Assembly (NCBI GenBank): GCA_012964275.1
Contig: DTUG01000244.1
Span: forward strand, 1 to 24,475
Reading direction: 5' to 3'
DNA: 24,475 bases
Origin: Fidelibacterota bacterium
GTDB taxonomy: Bacteria; Fidelibacterota; Marinisomatia; Marinisomatales; UBA1611
A program made the position numbers and the translations under genes. Within the stretch, counting starts at the first letter, position 1. Each line of letters begins with the position of its first letter. Under the pieces are notes generated by a model. That model did not search any database, was not told where the DNA came from, and worked only from the letters and a program-made list of their open reading frames with translations. This document shows, piece after piece, positions 1 through 9,279 of the stretch.

Positions 1-102
1 GTTTATAATCTACCATAATCAAATTTAAAACAGATTTAACTGGTAAAAATGAACGGGATTATAAAGAAACAGGTCGTTAAAACAGACTCGTAAAATCAAA
101 AG

Positions 103-921
103 TCAAAAACGCCGGAGTTCTTTTTTATAGAGTATAGATAAATCTGATAAATCCTGTAAAATTTCTTTTGATAAATATTTTGAAATAGTAACACCTGTAG
201 AAATTCTCATTTCCTGTTTGCGGTTGGCCAGGATATCTAATGCCGGCTGCTGCAGCGATACTTTGATATTTTCACGATCACCCTGATCCCAATCCACTTC
301 AAACTGATCAAATAATTGTTGTACAATCGTAATTTGATCCTTTTGATTCATACCTATTGCTTTAAGTCTAGCAAAAAACTCACCCATGGACATTTGCAGC
401 CCAGTCAGGTATCCCGATCGAGAAACATTATTCCAATATCGATTTTCCGCTTCAAGATCACTTTTTATAACCCGTAGAATTTCAAACGCCATTTCAAGTC
501 CTCGGCGTCGGGTGCTCCCTTTCCTTCTTACTTCTTTTTCAGCCCAAAGCATCGTTGATCCTAATTGATCATCTTCCAGTAAAAGATCGATCCGAGCCAA
601 CTGGTTTTCAACTATTTTGGCTTCAAAGGAGCGCAACCGCTGTGTTACTCGAGTACGTTCCTGTTTAGGTAAAATCATGAAATAGACGGCATCTTGAAGA
701 GTATCAGCGATTTCTATTGCCGGTTCCCGATCAGCGGAATTATTCGTCTCCAGTAATGAAATCTGTTTACGCGGTTTGTACCTGGAAAGAGGACATTTTT
801 GACTGGAAAAAAGTTCTATTATTTGTTCTCGACGTTGGGTAAACGTCTCCTGGATGGCAGTTAAAACTTCATCCGGGCGATATTTTTTCCGCAATTCCTT
901 TGCTGTGAGAAGCTTTTTCAT
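103..921 (-). CDS. Hypothetical cytoplasmic protein, 272 aa
   Basis: I do not recognise this family. The product has no signal peptide and no hydrophobic segment. It is rich in charged residues and predicted from composition to be mostly helical, with basic stretches such as RRKGSTRRRG near residues 133-142 that could contact nucleic acid or acidic partners. The only start considered is ATG at 921; the upstream sequence is AT-rich with no clear Shine-Dalgarno. It lies 62 bases downstream of the giant surface-protein gene on the same strand, so it could be co-transcribed, but nothing in it suggests a surface role. The coding assignment rests on a long open frame without a competing frame. Bases 1-102 downstream of its stop hold no feature I can support. 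Confidence 0.75.
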   Translation of the reverse strand: MKKLLTAKELRKKYRPDEVLTAIQETFTQRREQIIELFSSQKCPLSRYKPRKQISLLETNNSADREPAIEIADTLQDAVYFMILPKQERTRVTQRLRSFEAKIVENQLARIDLLLEDDQLGSTMLWAEKEVRRKGSTRRRGLEMAFEILRVIKSDLEAENRYWNNVSRSGYLTGLQMSMGEFFARLKAIGMNQKDQITIVQQLFDQFEVDWDQGDRENIKVSLQQPALDILANRKQEMRISTGVTISKYLSKEILQDLSDLSILYKKELRRF

Positions 922-983
922 ATCAGTTTAATAATTATCATATCTTACAGAAGGATATTTCAACATCCAACTCTCCTTGGAAA

Positions 984-3900
984 TTATTTGACCAATACCA
1001 TTTTATATGTTTTAGTGAAATCTGAAGTTAAAATTTGGTAGAAATATATACCTGAACTCACTTCGCGGCCCTGTATATCGTGACCATCCCATACTGCATG
1101 GTGTACACCAGCTTTTAGCGTGCCGCTAACCAATCCTTTAATAAATCGTCCGGTCACGTCATAGACCTGCAGTTGTACTTGAGTCGATACCGGAAGTTCA
1201 AAATAAATGCTGGTAGAAGGATTGAACGGATTTGGGAAATTTTTCCTTAAAGCATATTTCTCCGGTATGGGTGACAGGTGCAGGGTACTATCGGCTTGGC
1301 TGATCAAATTAAAATTCTGGTCAAAAAATGAATAACGTATATTGAAATCCGGATCGGATGATCCAGTTTCAATTAACTCGAAATGAATCCTGCTGTCTTC
1401 ATTTTCCAGTAAGCTGTACTCAACTACCTGCACACCGGAAATTTCATTCCCACTGGAAAGAAACCAGCCTTTATTTTTTATCTGGGTGTTGTTTCCTGGA
1501 ACGATCGTGCAAACATTTGGGTCAAATTCCACAATGATCTGGCCGCTCCAAGCCTGGACCGGCGGGCTGATGTAAATATCTTTACCAGTAATATTCAAGC
1601 TTGCAGGGATCCCTGTCATCTGCCTGGCAACTTCATCCACACCAAATCGCTGGATGGACCAGTACCACATCTGGGTAAAGACCATTCCATCATCTAATCC
1701 GAATTTTCCATCGGGGTATACCTTAAAGTGCGGTGCTTCGCCAGTAACAGGTCCGAGCTCTTTCGTGAAGTCATCGGTGTTCCAGGCTGTAATAAGTGCA
1801 TTGAGGTCTTCGATGCCAATCGTATCATTTGGGGGAGAATTGTAGTCGCCCAAAACAGGCGTCTGGAATCTATAGGATATGGCAACAGCAGATAAACCAA
1901 CCGTGTCGGTTAAATTGGTAATGATTAGGTCCAAGGTATCGACACTGGACAGGGGCGGATCTAATATAAATGTTAATGAATTAGATGTCAGGCTGTCCCG
2001 AAAGCTGAACGTACTATCTACCCTAGACGTTAGCGAATAATTTACAGATGCAATTGGTTCAGAGAAATTCAGACCTATATTGGATTCTGAGTTTAATCCG
2101 ACATAATCCCCCTGCCAGATATTAATTGTGTCGATAGTGGGAAGCAAAATATCATATAACTGCAGGGAATCACTGGTTTCATCCCAGGCCATGGGATTAC
2201 CACCATCATCATAAACGGAAATACTGTCAGCCGGTTTAATAATCAAAATTTCTTGTCCCCCCGGATTTCTATCATATTCAATATTAAACCGCACAATCGG
2301 CTCACCGCTATCAAGTGAACTGCCATCGAGATTTTTGATACTAACTATGACGGCTTCCGTTGCATTTCCCACATTTTGTTGTGAAGTATCAATGAGAGCA
2401 ACAAAATCTGCAGGGACAATTACACCCGTCCCATCAGACTGAGTAAAAATAGAATCTGTAAATGTAACATCAATATAACTGTCATCCAGGGCAACCAGGG
2501 CGGAATCAAATTTGGGTGGTATATAATCATGGATGATAAATGCAACAGTAGTATCATGAAGCACTGCATTTCCGGCAATATCCGCAAACAATGAATCAAC
2601 TTCCAACCTAATTTGGTGTTCGCTGCTGAAGGTATCAATTGCAGAAACTGTTATAACCGTTTTCAAATCATTGATCGAAGCATCAAGGGCAATGTCAACC
2701 GTGTCGGTGACATCAAATAGTATAATATGATCATCCACATTGGTGTTATTCAGTGCTGTTGATTCATCGTCAGCCAGATTTCTCATAGGTTCACTAAAGG
2801 TAATAACCAACGTTGTATCATTTGCAATATCATGGTCACCATCGGAAATATTTAATTGATACGTGGGGATTAATAAATCATTCAGAATAAATGGACCTAG
2901 CTCGTCTGCTGCATCAATATAAACCCCGGAATTATCAAAAATGGCTTCAGGAGAAACTGGCCCAATAACAAATAATTCAACACCGCTGGGTATACCTGAT
3001 GATTCTAAATAAATACGCAGTGTGTCCTCGCCTCCAACAAGCACAGAGTTATCCATATTGGTCACGCTTACTATATCCAGATCCGTGGCATTCCCTTCAT
3101 TGCTCTCAAATGAAATAGCAAAATCCTGCACATTTACAGGTTCAGTAGCTCCATGATTAGTGTAGACTGGTTCACTAAAACTAATATCTAAATATTCATT
3201 GTCATCTGCCAGAGCTGCACCACTGAATGTGGGTGCAGCATTTAAATTGAATGTTTCGGTAGTTTCGGCTCCACTCATTGCATTACCGGAAATATCATAT
3301 ATCGCATTAGCAGCCGCACTAATAGATGTCAGTTCATAGCCATTGGGCGACCCTATCACTAAAATATTGACCTGTATGATGGTTTCGCCGCCACTGAGAG
3401 CGACCCCTGATGAATTAGTGATTGACTCAACAGTAATACCGGTCGCTGTACCAGTATTTTGAGTGAAAGTTAATTCAAAATCATCTACATCCAAGGCTCC
3501 TGAACCATCACTGTTTGTGTACACGCCTTCACTCATCGTCAGCAAGAAATGGGTATTATCCTGTGCAAAAGTCCCGTTCGAAAAGCTGGGGGCAGTTACA
3601 TCACGAACAGGGTACTGGACGAAACTGGCGGGCAATCTATTTTCGGAAGTATCCTGAAAAACAGCATCATAAGATAAACGTACTACACGCGCTTCTGTTA
3701 AAATATTATCCGGTGTTATGGTTATAACGGTCTTTGCATCATTAATGGTGGCATCAAACTCAATGTCTTGTACATTATTATCTGTGTACTCTAATGTTAA
3801 TAATCCATCCACATTTTCACTATCTAATTGTGTGCCAGATGAGTCCTCGATGGGTTCGTTGAACGTCAGAATAAATTCTTCATTGGGATAAATAAGTGAG

Positions 3901-6650
3901 TCCGGCTCCGGATCATAGACAACAGTTGGAGCTAACAGATCAAACAGTGTTAAGGTCTGAGTATTCTCACTTGGTGAGAGTACATTCCCACCGCGATCAT
4001 AAACACCATTATTAACAGGTGCAATCGCAACGGTTTCACTTCCTGCTGCCGTAGCATCAACTGTTATACCTATCCGCAGATCTGTTTCACCGCCAAATAG
4101 GGGGATTCCTGAACTACTGGTAACTGAATTAATGACTACGAACGTAGCATTACCATCATTCGAATTAAATTCAGTCACTTCGAAATCATTTACCATCAGC
4201 CCGCCCGTCTCGTTATCATTGGTGTAGACCCCTTCGCTCATAGTGAGAAAAACAAATGTATTATTTGAATCTAAACTCGAATTCGATATAGCCGGCGGGG
4301 TGATATCCCAGACACGGGTCGTGTCGGATACCGTGGTCATGGTATTAAATGCAGAATCAACAATTGAAGAGTTTCCAAACGTCAGCAGAACATCTCGCCA
4401 TTCATCCATTGCGGTATCCGGCGCAACAGTCACAACCGTTTTTGAAACATTGATTGTGGCATTAAAATCTACATTTTCCTGCTGCCCATCGGCATAAGAT
4501 AACGTTACATAAGCATCAATATTTTCGTCGGTCAAATCAGTGGTATCCGCTTGCTGGATAGGCTCGTTCGCCGTAAGCAGAAAGGATCCAGTTGGCATTA
4601 TAAAACCATCCAAATCTTCCGGATCGGTGCTTATCTGGAATAAAGGAGCTAATTGATCAAAAAATGAGAATGTAGCCTCATTAGATCCGGGTATTAATTC
4701 ATTACCGCCTTGATCGAAAACCTGGTCATCTGCGGGCCGGATGACCGCAGTCTCTACACCCGCAGGAGCGGCATTAATCTCTAGGCCGATGCGAACGGTA
4801 TTTGTACCGTTCGCTGTCAGAGCTGCTCCTGAACTATCCGTAATTGAAATAATACTCAGAGCAGTTGCATTTCCATCATTCGTATTAAACTCAGATACTT
4901 CAAAATCACTTACAGTTAAGGCCTGTGTTGCGCCTTCATCTGACCAAACATTTTCACTCAGGGCAAAGTAAGCGTAGGCATTATTCTCGCTAAGACTGTA
5001 CCCGGTAACCGTCGGCGGAGTAATATCTGCTATTGTAAATACTGCACTGGCTCCGGATGTGATAACGTTGTCATTAAAATCTTCAAGTGTATCTCCAATA
5101 ATGGCCACATACACTTCTCTCAGTTCAACCATTTCAGAATCTGGGCTAACAGTGATCGTTCGATTATCTCCCGAAATGGTGGCATCAAAGGCAATGGGAT
5201 CTTGGTCATCATTGTATCGCAAGGTGATCAAACCATCCACATTTTCATTGCTGATAGCAGAATCATCTTTATAACGAATGGCTTCATTATATTGCAGCAG
5301 GATATCAGTATCTGGCGATATACCTGTTTCCCCATCAGCAGGATCGAATGTGAGAACCGGCGGCATAACATCATTTAGAATGTATGTGATCTGCTGATTT
5401 GCCTGCATGGGAACCCCATTCCATTTAAAAATGGACGCTCCGCTTGCTGGACTGATGGTCATTGTCTCCCCACCGCTCGCAGGGTTCAAATCAATTAGAA
5501 ATTTGAGTGTGTCTTCCCCACCGCTAGGCAGCAAATCATCTGGAAGGGTAATATTTTGGATGGTATCTCCTAAACTGCCCTGGGATATTTGAAAATCGAG
5601 CAAGTTTACTGCACCAGATGCCTCGTCACCATCATAATCCGTATAAATCCCTTCACTGAACGCGATGATCACATAACTGTTATCATCTGCCAAGGAATCA
5701 TAGCTCAAATCAATTGTAGGGGGGAGCATTGAATTCAGTTCTACCCAAAGAATATCTTCCTCAGTGAACGGCACGCCATAGGAGTTCATCAAATGTGGAC
5801 CATAATAATTCCCTCCATCATTATCTAAATTCCACCATTGCGGCGATATTTTAAGTTCTTCCTGTCCAGTTGGCGGGTTATTAATATCTAAAGTAAAACG
5901 GATCACCAATTCACCCGGTTCCACGGGATCTCCATCCAACTGCAGCCCACTTACAATACCTACGGCTGACGCATTTCCACCATTTTGTTCAATCTCAATA
6001 AGAAAATAATCTTGGATCGGCATTGGTGGGGTGAGGTTCCAATCTGCCCCACTTGTTTGCACACCATATATTCCATCGCTGAAGGTAATATCAATATAAC
6101 TATTGTTGCCAGCTAATGTGTAATCTTCAAATGCTAGCATCTCCCCCACTACCATTTGAAAATCGCCTTCCATTCCTGCGCTAAAACCATCAATAACAAC
6201 ATAATAGGTGCCGGGTTCCAGCCATACATCTCTTGCTAACGGGACAAAACCTGGGGATTCAAAAGCAGGATCTGCCTGTGCGCAAAGGCCCATACAATCT
6301 TCCCATTCATTACCGATCATTCCATCCACCATATTATTCGTATCCGGATCACAACTGTTAAAGATTCCTATTGATGCATCATAGTTTGTTCCCGGTGTGC
6401 ATAGGTCAAAAAACAGGTTAAGTGTATCACCCGCATCAACGGTTATTTGATAGATAAAATCGGCAGCACTAAAGCCCAGATTAGATTCCACTTCTGCAAT
6501 ATTAAAGTCATCACCAGCTCCTGTGGTGCTTCCGCTAACGGTAACTGGAAAATTCCCGGGATCAATCACTGCATCCTCACACTGTCCATGCACGTATCCT
6601 GAAAGACCACAGAATAAAACGGAGATTATATATTTATGGATTCGTGGCAT
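984..6650 (-). CDS. Giant secreted repeat protein with dockerin-like, cohesin-like and T9SS-type sorting domains
   Basis: A 1888-residue secreted protein, probably anchored on or released from the cell surface. Order: signal peptide ending near VHGQ (about residue 23); a Cys-containing PPC-like beta domain with GTYYVVIDG (24-175); a long array (about 180-1595) of two alternating ~115-residue modules. Module A carries a SEGVYTN-type motif and DFE(V)..F..N.GNAT. Module B resembles bacterial Ig-like Big_5 (FNEPI, NVDGLLTL, DATI...K.VIT). A dockerin-like segment (GDYN...NDTIGIEDLNALI, about 1601-1660), a cohesin-like beta domain (1685-1795) and a C-terminal sorting domain with FPNPFNPSTS follow. 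The ATG at 6650 is preferred over the one at 6668 because it begins directly with the basic-hydrophobic signal peptide; 6668 has an AGAG near it and cannot be excluded. It overlaps the upstream cohesin-like gene by 17 bases, implying coupled translation. Substrate or partner unknown; adhesion or scaffold role is inferred. Confidence 0.9.
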   Translation of the reverse strand: MPRIHKYIISVLFCGLSGYVHGQCEDAVIDPGNFPVTVSGSTTGAGDDFNIAEVESNLGFSAADFIYQITVDAGDTLNLFFDLCTPGTNYDASIGIFNSCDPDTNNMVDGMIGNEWEDCMGLCAQADPAFESPGFVPLARDVWLEPGTYYVVIDGFSAGMEGDFQMVVGEMLAFEDYTLAGNNSYIDITFSDGIYGVQTSGADWNLTPPMPIQDYFLIEIEQNGGNASAVGIVSGLQLDGDPVEPGELVIRFTLDINNPPTGQEELKISPQWWNLDNDGGNYYGPHLMNSYGVPFTEEDILWVELNSMLPPTIDLSYDSLADDNSYVIIAFSEGIYTDYDGDEASGAVNLLDFQISQGSLGDTIQNITLPDDLLPSGGEDTLKFLIDLNPASGGETMTISPASGASIFKWNGVPMQANQQITYILNDVMPPVLTFDPADGETGISPDTDILLQYNEAIRYKDDSAISNENVDGLITLRYNDDQDPIAFDATISGDNRTITVSPDSEMVELREVYVAIIGDTLEDFNDNVITSGASAVFTIADITPPTVTGYSLSENNAYAYFALSENVWSDEGATQALTVSDFEVSEFNTNDGNATALSIISITDSSGAALTANGTNTVRIGLEINAAPAGVETAVIRPADDQVFDQGGNELIPGSNEATFSFFDQLAPLFQISTDPEDLDGFIMPTGSFLLTANEPIQQADTTDLTDENIDAYVTLSYADGQQENVDFNATINVSKTVVTVAPDTAMDEWRDVLLTFGNSSIVDSAFNTMTTVSDTTRVWDITPPAISNSSLDSNNTFVFLTMSEGVYTNDNETGGLMVNDFEVTEFNSNDGNATFVVINSVTSSSGIPLFGGETDLRIGITVDATAAGSETVAIAPVNNGVYDRGGNVLSPSENTQTLTLFDLLAPTVVYDPEPDSLIYPNEEFILTFNEPIEDSSGTQLDSENVDGLLTLEYTDNNVQDIEFDATINDAKTVITITPDNILTEARVVRLSYDAVFQDTSENRLPASFVQYPVRDVTAPSFSNGTFAQDNTHFLLTMSEGVYTNSDGSGALDVDDFELTFTQNTGTATGITVESITNSSGVALSGGETIIQVNILVIGSPNGYELTSISAAANAIYDISGNAMSGAETTETFNLNAAPTFSGAALADDNEYLDISFSEPVYTNHGATEPVNVQDFAISFESNEGNATDLDIVSVTNMDNSVLVGGEDTLRIYLESSGIPSGVELFVIGPVSPEAIFDNSGVYIDAADELGPFILNDLLIPTYQLNISDGDHDIANDTTLVITFSEPMRNLADDESTALNNTNVDDHIILFDVTDTVDIALDASINDLKTVITVSAIDTFSSEHQIRLEVDSLFADIAGNAVLHDTTVAFIIHDYIPPKFDSALVALDDSYIDVTFTDSIFTQSDGTGVIVPADFVALIDTSQQNVGNATEAVIVSIKNLDGSSLDSGEPIVRFNIEYDRNPGGQEILIIKPADSISVYDDGGNPMAWDETSDSLQLYDILLPTIDTINIWQGDYVGLNSESNIGLNFSEPIASVNYSLTSRVDSTFSFRDSLTSNSLTFILDPPLSSVDTLDLIITNLTDTVGLSAVAISYRFQTPVLGDYNSPPNDTIGIEDLNALITAWNTDDFTKELGPVTGEAPHFKVYPDGKFGLDDGMVFTQMWYWSIQRFGVDEVARQMTGIPASLNITGKDIYISPPVQAWSGQIIVEFDPNVCTIVPGNNTQIKNKGWFLSSGNEISGVQVVEYSLLENEDSRIHFELIETGSSDPDFNIRYSFFDQNFNLISQADSTLHLSPIPEKYALRKNFPNPFNPSTSIYFELPVSTQVQLQVYDVTGRFIKGLVSGTLKAGVHHAVWDGHDIQGREVSSGIYFYQILTSDFTKTYKMVLVK
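1869..6122 (-). repeat. Array of alternating A and B Ig-like modules inside the giant protein gene
   Basis: Reading the translation, about seven A modules and four or five B modules occur in the order A-A-B-A-B-A-B-A-A-B-A-(B). A modules share the core S-E-G/P-V/I-Y-T-N, then D-F-E/A, G-N-A-T, G-G-E-T/D and a terminal F-D or L-N-D. B modules share N-E-P-I or S-E-P-M, a N-V-D-G/D core, D-A-T/S-I-N-D and V-I-T-V. The two A copies at about 4659-4991 and 3939-4271 are close even at DNA level, for example around 4150-4190 and 4870-4910, which suggests a recent duplication. The last B copy is divergent. Confidence 0.8.
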
Positions 6651-7185
6651 CGATGGATCCGACCCCATACTCTTTTATGGTTACCGGGCTGTTAACTTCA
6701 TCTACAAACCGTGTGGAATCACCATAGACGAGCTCGGATATGCCGTCACTCAAGACCCGAAAATAGACACGGGCCATTGACCCTGTGCCGCTGGCGGTTC
6801 TGCCATTCAGTGTAGGCTGGTAGAAAAGAAAAACATCCAGCGCACCTTCTTCATCTTCCCAGAACATGATGCACTCATTGTTCTCATTCATAAAAAAGGA
6901 ATCAACGGTGACCGTATCTATGGCTATACTGCCCCAGTCATACAGCACCTGAAGGTGGGCCCCCGCAACACCCGTTATGTCATAGCTATATAATTGAAAG
7001 GAAGAGTCACTGTTAACGTTGATAAAAAATTCTGCCGGGTGAAAAAATGCAGCCGGGGGCTCTAGATCCAGATTCGCCGGATCAAAGTCATTGTCCAGCT
7101 GATACTCGGCATCATTACAAGAAAATAACAAGGCTACAGCAATGCATGCTATAACCCGTTCCGGTTTATGGTATATCCACGCCAA
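6634..7185 (-). CDS. Cohesin-like domain lipoprotein (TTG start)
   Basis: A 183-residue putative outer-membrane or surface lipoprotein. The N-terminus has a hydrophobic stretch ending ALLFSC, with Cys23 as the likely lipidated residue; the lipobox is not perfect because Phe sits at -2. Residues ~45-178 look like one cohesin-type jelly-roll domain: GAHLQVLYD, then VTVDSFF, ALDVFLFY, the hallmark ASGTGSMARVYFRV, and a final ISELVYG...FVDEVNSPV..GSI. No in-frame ATG exists, and TTG at 7185 is chosen because GGGAG lies six bases upstream. The gene overlaps the CsgG-like gene upstream by 20 bases and the giant repeat gene downstream by 17, so the three are almost certainly one transcript. Cohesins bind dockerins in known systems, and the downstream product has a dockerin-like segment, so a pairing is plausible but unproven. 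Confidence 0.82.
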   Translation of the reverse strand: MAWIYHKPERVIACIAVALLFSCNDAEYQLDNDFDPANLDLEPPAAFFHPAEFFINVNSDSSFQLYSYDITGVAGAHLQVLYDWGSIAIDTVTVDSFFMNENNECIMFWEDEEGALDVFLFYQPTLNGRTASGTGSMARVYFRVLSDGISELVYGDSTRFVDEVNSPVTIKEYGVGSIDATNP

Positions 7186-8695
7186 TGTTCGCTCCCATGG
7201 TTACCCAGGCGCTGGTGCCCGTAGACACAAGGTTAACGATATTTGCCCGCCCCATTAATGCCACAGAAAGAGGAAAAGAGCTAAGCCGGAAACCTACATC
7301 ACCACCAAGAACAAACCCTTTCCCACCCGTATAACTGGAACTACCCACAAAGGCATATTTCTTCAACTGGTTCCCGCCAAATCGCACCAGTTTAGATAAG
7401 TCAAAGTTGAGTGCGGTTGTAAAGGATGTTCCGGTGACATCATTATTAAAATTCGGTGTATAAAAGGAGTATTTCGTCATCTCAAAACTCAGTGATGTAA
7501 AAACAGGTCCCAGGTATAAACCCAGGGGAGTATACAGGGCCAGACCGCCATCCGTATATGGATCATAGGCTGAAAGGGAAGACCCTTTGAAAATAGGTCT
7601 AAGAATTATCCCGCGGGCACCAAAACCTGATAGAATATCCCACACCGTTATTATGGGTGATTGTCCAAACTGGCCTAGTTCATCTCCGCTGGCACCAGGG
7701 CCAAAGGGGTCTGTAACCACAAAAATATCTTCCGGACCAACAATATAGGCATGCAGCATATTCATTCCCCACACCGCCAGGCCGATATTCCGGATGCCCT
7801 TCATAAATGTGTTATACCGGTGGCTGTCATTGGCATAGCTGATGATATCAGGCCGCATCTTCAATAATGTGGCAGGGTCTGTTTCAGTTTGATAACTCTT
7901 ATACGTAGCGTCAAAGCCGCCCCAAGATTTCTTATAGCTGGAATGGGCAAGGAGTGCGAGGCTTCCAAGAAGAACTTCCGTTCCCATGAATCCGTAGCCC
8001 GTATAGTTCCTCTTAGAATAAATCTGTCCTGTTCCCGGTACGACCGTGGAATAAAGCAATGATTTTACCTTTCCCGGGATCCTAGGCAGGAAATCCCATG
8101 TTAGACCTTTTTTCTGTTCTTCAACAGACCCTACGGTGGATTCAGTACTTTCAGAACCTATGGTCAGAGTATCCGGTATTTCGAGGCCGCTCACGTCATA
8201 GGCCAGTTTTTTCATTTCCAATCTCACACTATCAACTTCGGCCATGTTTTCAAGCGAAAAATCTTTTACTTCTTCTTCCAGATCAATAGAAAAAAGACGG
8301 CCTTTAATAAAATATTCATTATCTTTTTCTTTGATCGTTCCTGCTACCACATAATTTACACCCAGCATTTTCCCGAGCTCGATGATACAGTTCTTTGACG
8401 TACACTCTCCATAAACGTCTTCTCCAGGATAAAATATTTCCACACGATTGTTAAATCCTTCATCCAATATATCATATATATTGAGTTTGCGGAGTGTCTC
8501 GCGAAACTGTTCAGTTAACAAGGTTTTCATGGGCGCAGAAATCCCTGTGGACTGAAACTCCAATACTGCTAAACGATTACCCGTCTGGGAGTCTACTTTA
8601 TCCCATTTCACTGTTTCTGCGCTAAGCAGGGTCAGTACAGCAAACTGTACGATAAAGGTCAGAAATAATGTTTTTTCTATATTTTTTGACATCAT
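7166..8695 (-). CDS. CsgG-like / DUF5683 envelope protein
   Basis: A 509-residue exported protein with signal peptide (residues 1-26, ending LLSAE). Residues ~38-170 form a CsgG/TolB-N-like alpha/beta domain: RLAVLEFQSTGIS, then LLTEQFRETL, ILDEG, and the typical LGKMLGVNYVVAGTI followed by a strand-rich end. Residues ~205-320 match the DUF5683 pattern, with LLYSTVVPGTGQIYSKRNYT and two hydrophobic helices. The rest (about 385-509) is rich in alternating Gly/aromatic strands and looks like an outer-membrane barrel or barrel-like tail. The ATG at 8695 has no clear Shine-Dalgarno; a second ATG follows at once. CsgG-family proteins act in envelope assembly or secretion of surface fibres, and here the gene leads an overlapping operon with a cohesin-like lipoprotein and a giant surface protein, so an assembly or anchoring role is inferred. 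The exact function is not known. Confidence 0.85.
   Translation of the reverse strand: MMSKNIEKTLFLTFIVQFAVLTLLSAETVKWDKVDSQTGNRLAVLEFQSTGISAPMKTLLTEQFRETLRKLNIYDILDEGFNNRVEIFYPGEDVYGECTSKNCIIELGKMLGVNYVVAGTIKEKDNEYFIKGRLFSIDLEEEVKDFSLENMAEVDSVRLEMKKLAYDVSGLEIPDTLTIGSESTESTVGSVEEQKKGLTWDFLPRIPGKVKSLLYSTVVPGTGQIYSKRNYTGYGFMGTEVLLGSLALLAHSSYKKSWGGFDATYKSYQTETDPATLLKMRPDIISYANDSHRYNTFMKGIRNIGLAVWGMNMLHAYIVGPEDIFVVTDPFGPGASGDELGQFGQSPIITVWDILSGFGARGIILRPIFKGSSLSAYDPYTDGGLALYTPLGLYLGPVFTSLSFEMTKYSFYTPNFNNDVTGTSFTTALNFDLSKLVRFGGNQLKKYAFVGSSSYTGGKGFVLGGDVGFRLSSFPLSVALMGRANIVNLVSTGTSAWVTMGANIGVDIP
7192..7196 (-). promoter_or_regulatory. Shine-Dalgarno deciding the TTG start of the cohesin-like gene
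   Basis: On the minus strand this reads GGGAG, six bases before TTG at 7185. It sits inside the 3' end of the upstream coding region. No ATG or GTG is available in frame ahead of the signal sequence, so this site fixes the start. Confidence 0.6.
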
Positions 8696-8766
8696 ATTTT
8701 GAGAAAACTAACGAATTTACACTGAAGCAGAGATATGTCAAATATTTGTGAAAATTGAGAAGGGGT

Positions 8767-9270
8767 CTAAAACTGCTTGATCGGGTTATCTCGAAACCAC
8801 TGATCAACAAAATCATCCAGGAGTGACATCAAATTTTTTTCCATTTCTTCCCGAAGCATATTGCTGGAAGCCTGACCCAGAACCTGACGCTCATATACTT
8901 TTCCTGACTTGAAGCGTTTAATTACTTTTTCCTTTGAAAAATTCTTGGTGTATTCTTCATGGGGCACATGAAAATCCAGGACAGACAGCTCAAAATTATA
9001 TGCCGAGAGTGGATTGATCCGGGAATCAAGAATATCAAACCGTAGCTGAAGTACCGGTGAAAACCGGTCTGGATTGATCTTGATCTTATACTGATCTAAA
9101 AAAAGGAGTGCCATTTGCCTGACCTTTTTTTCCCATACAGGATCATCAAGACCATTAATACTGATATCCATGGTAAACTCGCTCATCCCCTGCAGGTTTC
9201 CTCTGTACCATCTTTTTTGGGCAGAGAGTAGCGAAAGAATAACGAAAATTGGCAGCACCCACTTAAACAT
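8767..9270 (-). CDS. Secreted hypothetical protein, 167 aa
   Basis: I do not recognise the family. The N-terminus is a clear signal peptide (MFKWVLPIFVILSLLSAQ, cleavage after SAQ likely). The mature part is about 150 residues of mixed alpha/beta, with a strand pattern LQLRFDILDSR and a helical C-terminus (MLREEMEKNLMSLLDDFVDQW). It has no Cys, so no lipid anchor or disulfides. The gene starts nine bases after the stop of the selenoprotein gene, so the two are likely co-transcribed, and is followed 71 bases later by the CsgG-like gene. It may therefore be a periplasmic accessory of either neighbour, which is only a guess from position. Confidence 0.75.
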   Translation of the reverse strand: MFKWVLPIFVILSLLSAQKRWYRGNLQGMSEFTMDISINGLDDPVWEKKVRQMALLFLDQYKIKINPDRFSPVLQLRFDILDSRINPLSAYNFELSVLDFHVPHEEYTKNFSKEKVIKRFKSGKVYERQVLGQASSNMLREEMEKNLMSLLDDFVDQWFRDNPIKQF

Positions 9271-9279
9271 GGGTCGAAT

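Noticed and set aside
6651..6668. Giant protein start at ATG 6668
   Set aside because: It adds six non-signal residues in front of the leader (MGSDPS). The ATG at 6650 opens the signal peptide directly. Not fully excluded.
8622..8816. 64-residue minus-strand ORF across the 8696-8766 gap
   Set aside because: It overlaps both neighbours in another frame and has no recognisable family or ribosome site.
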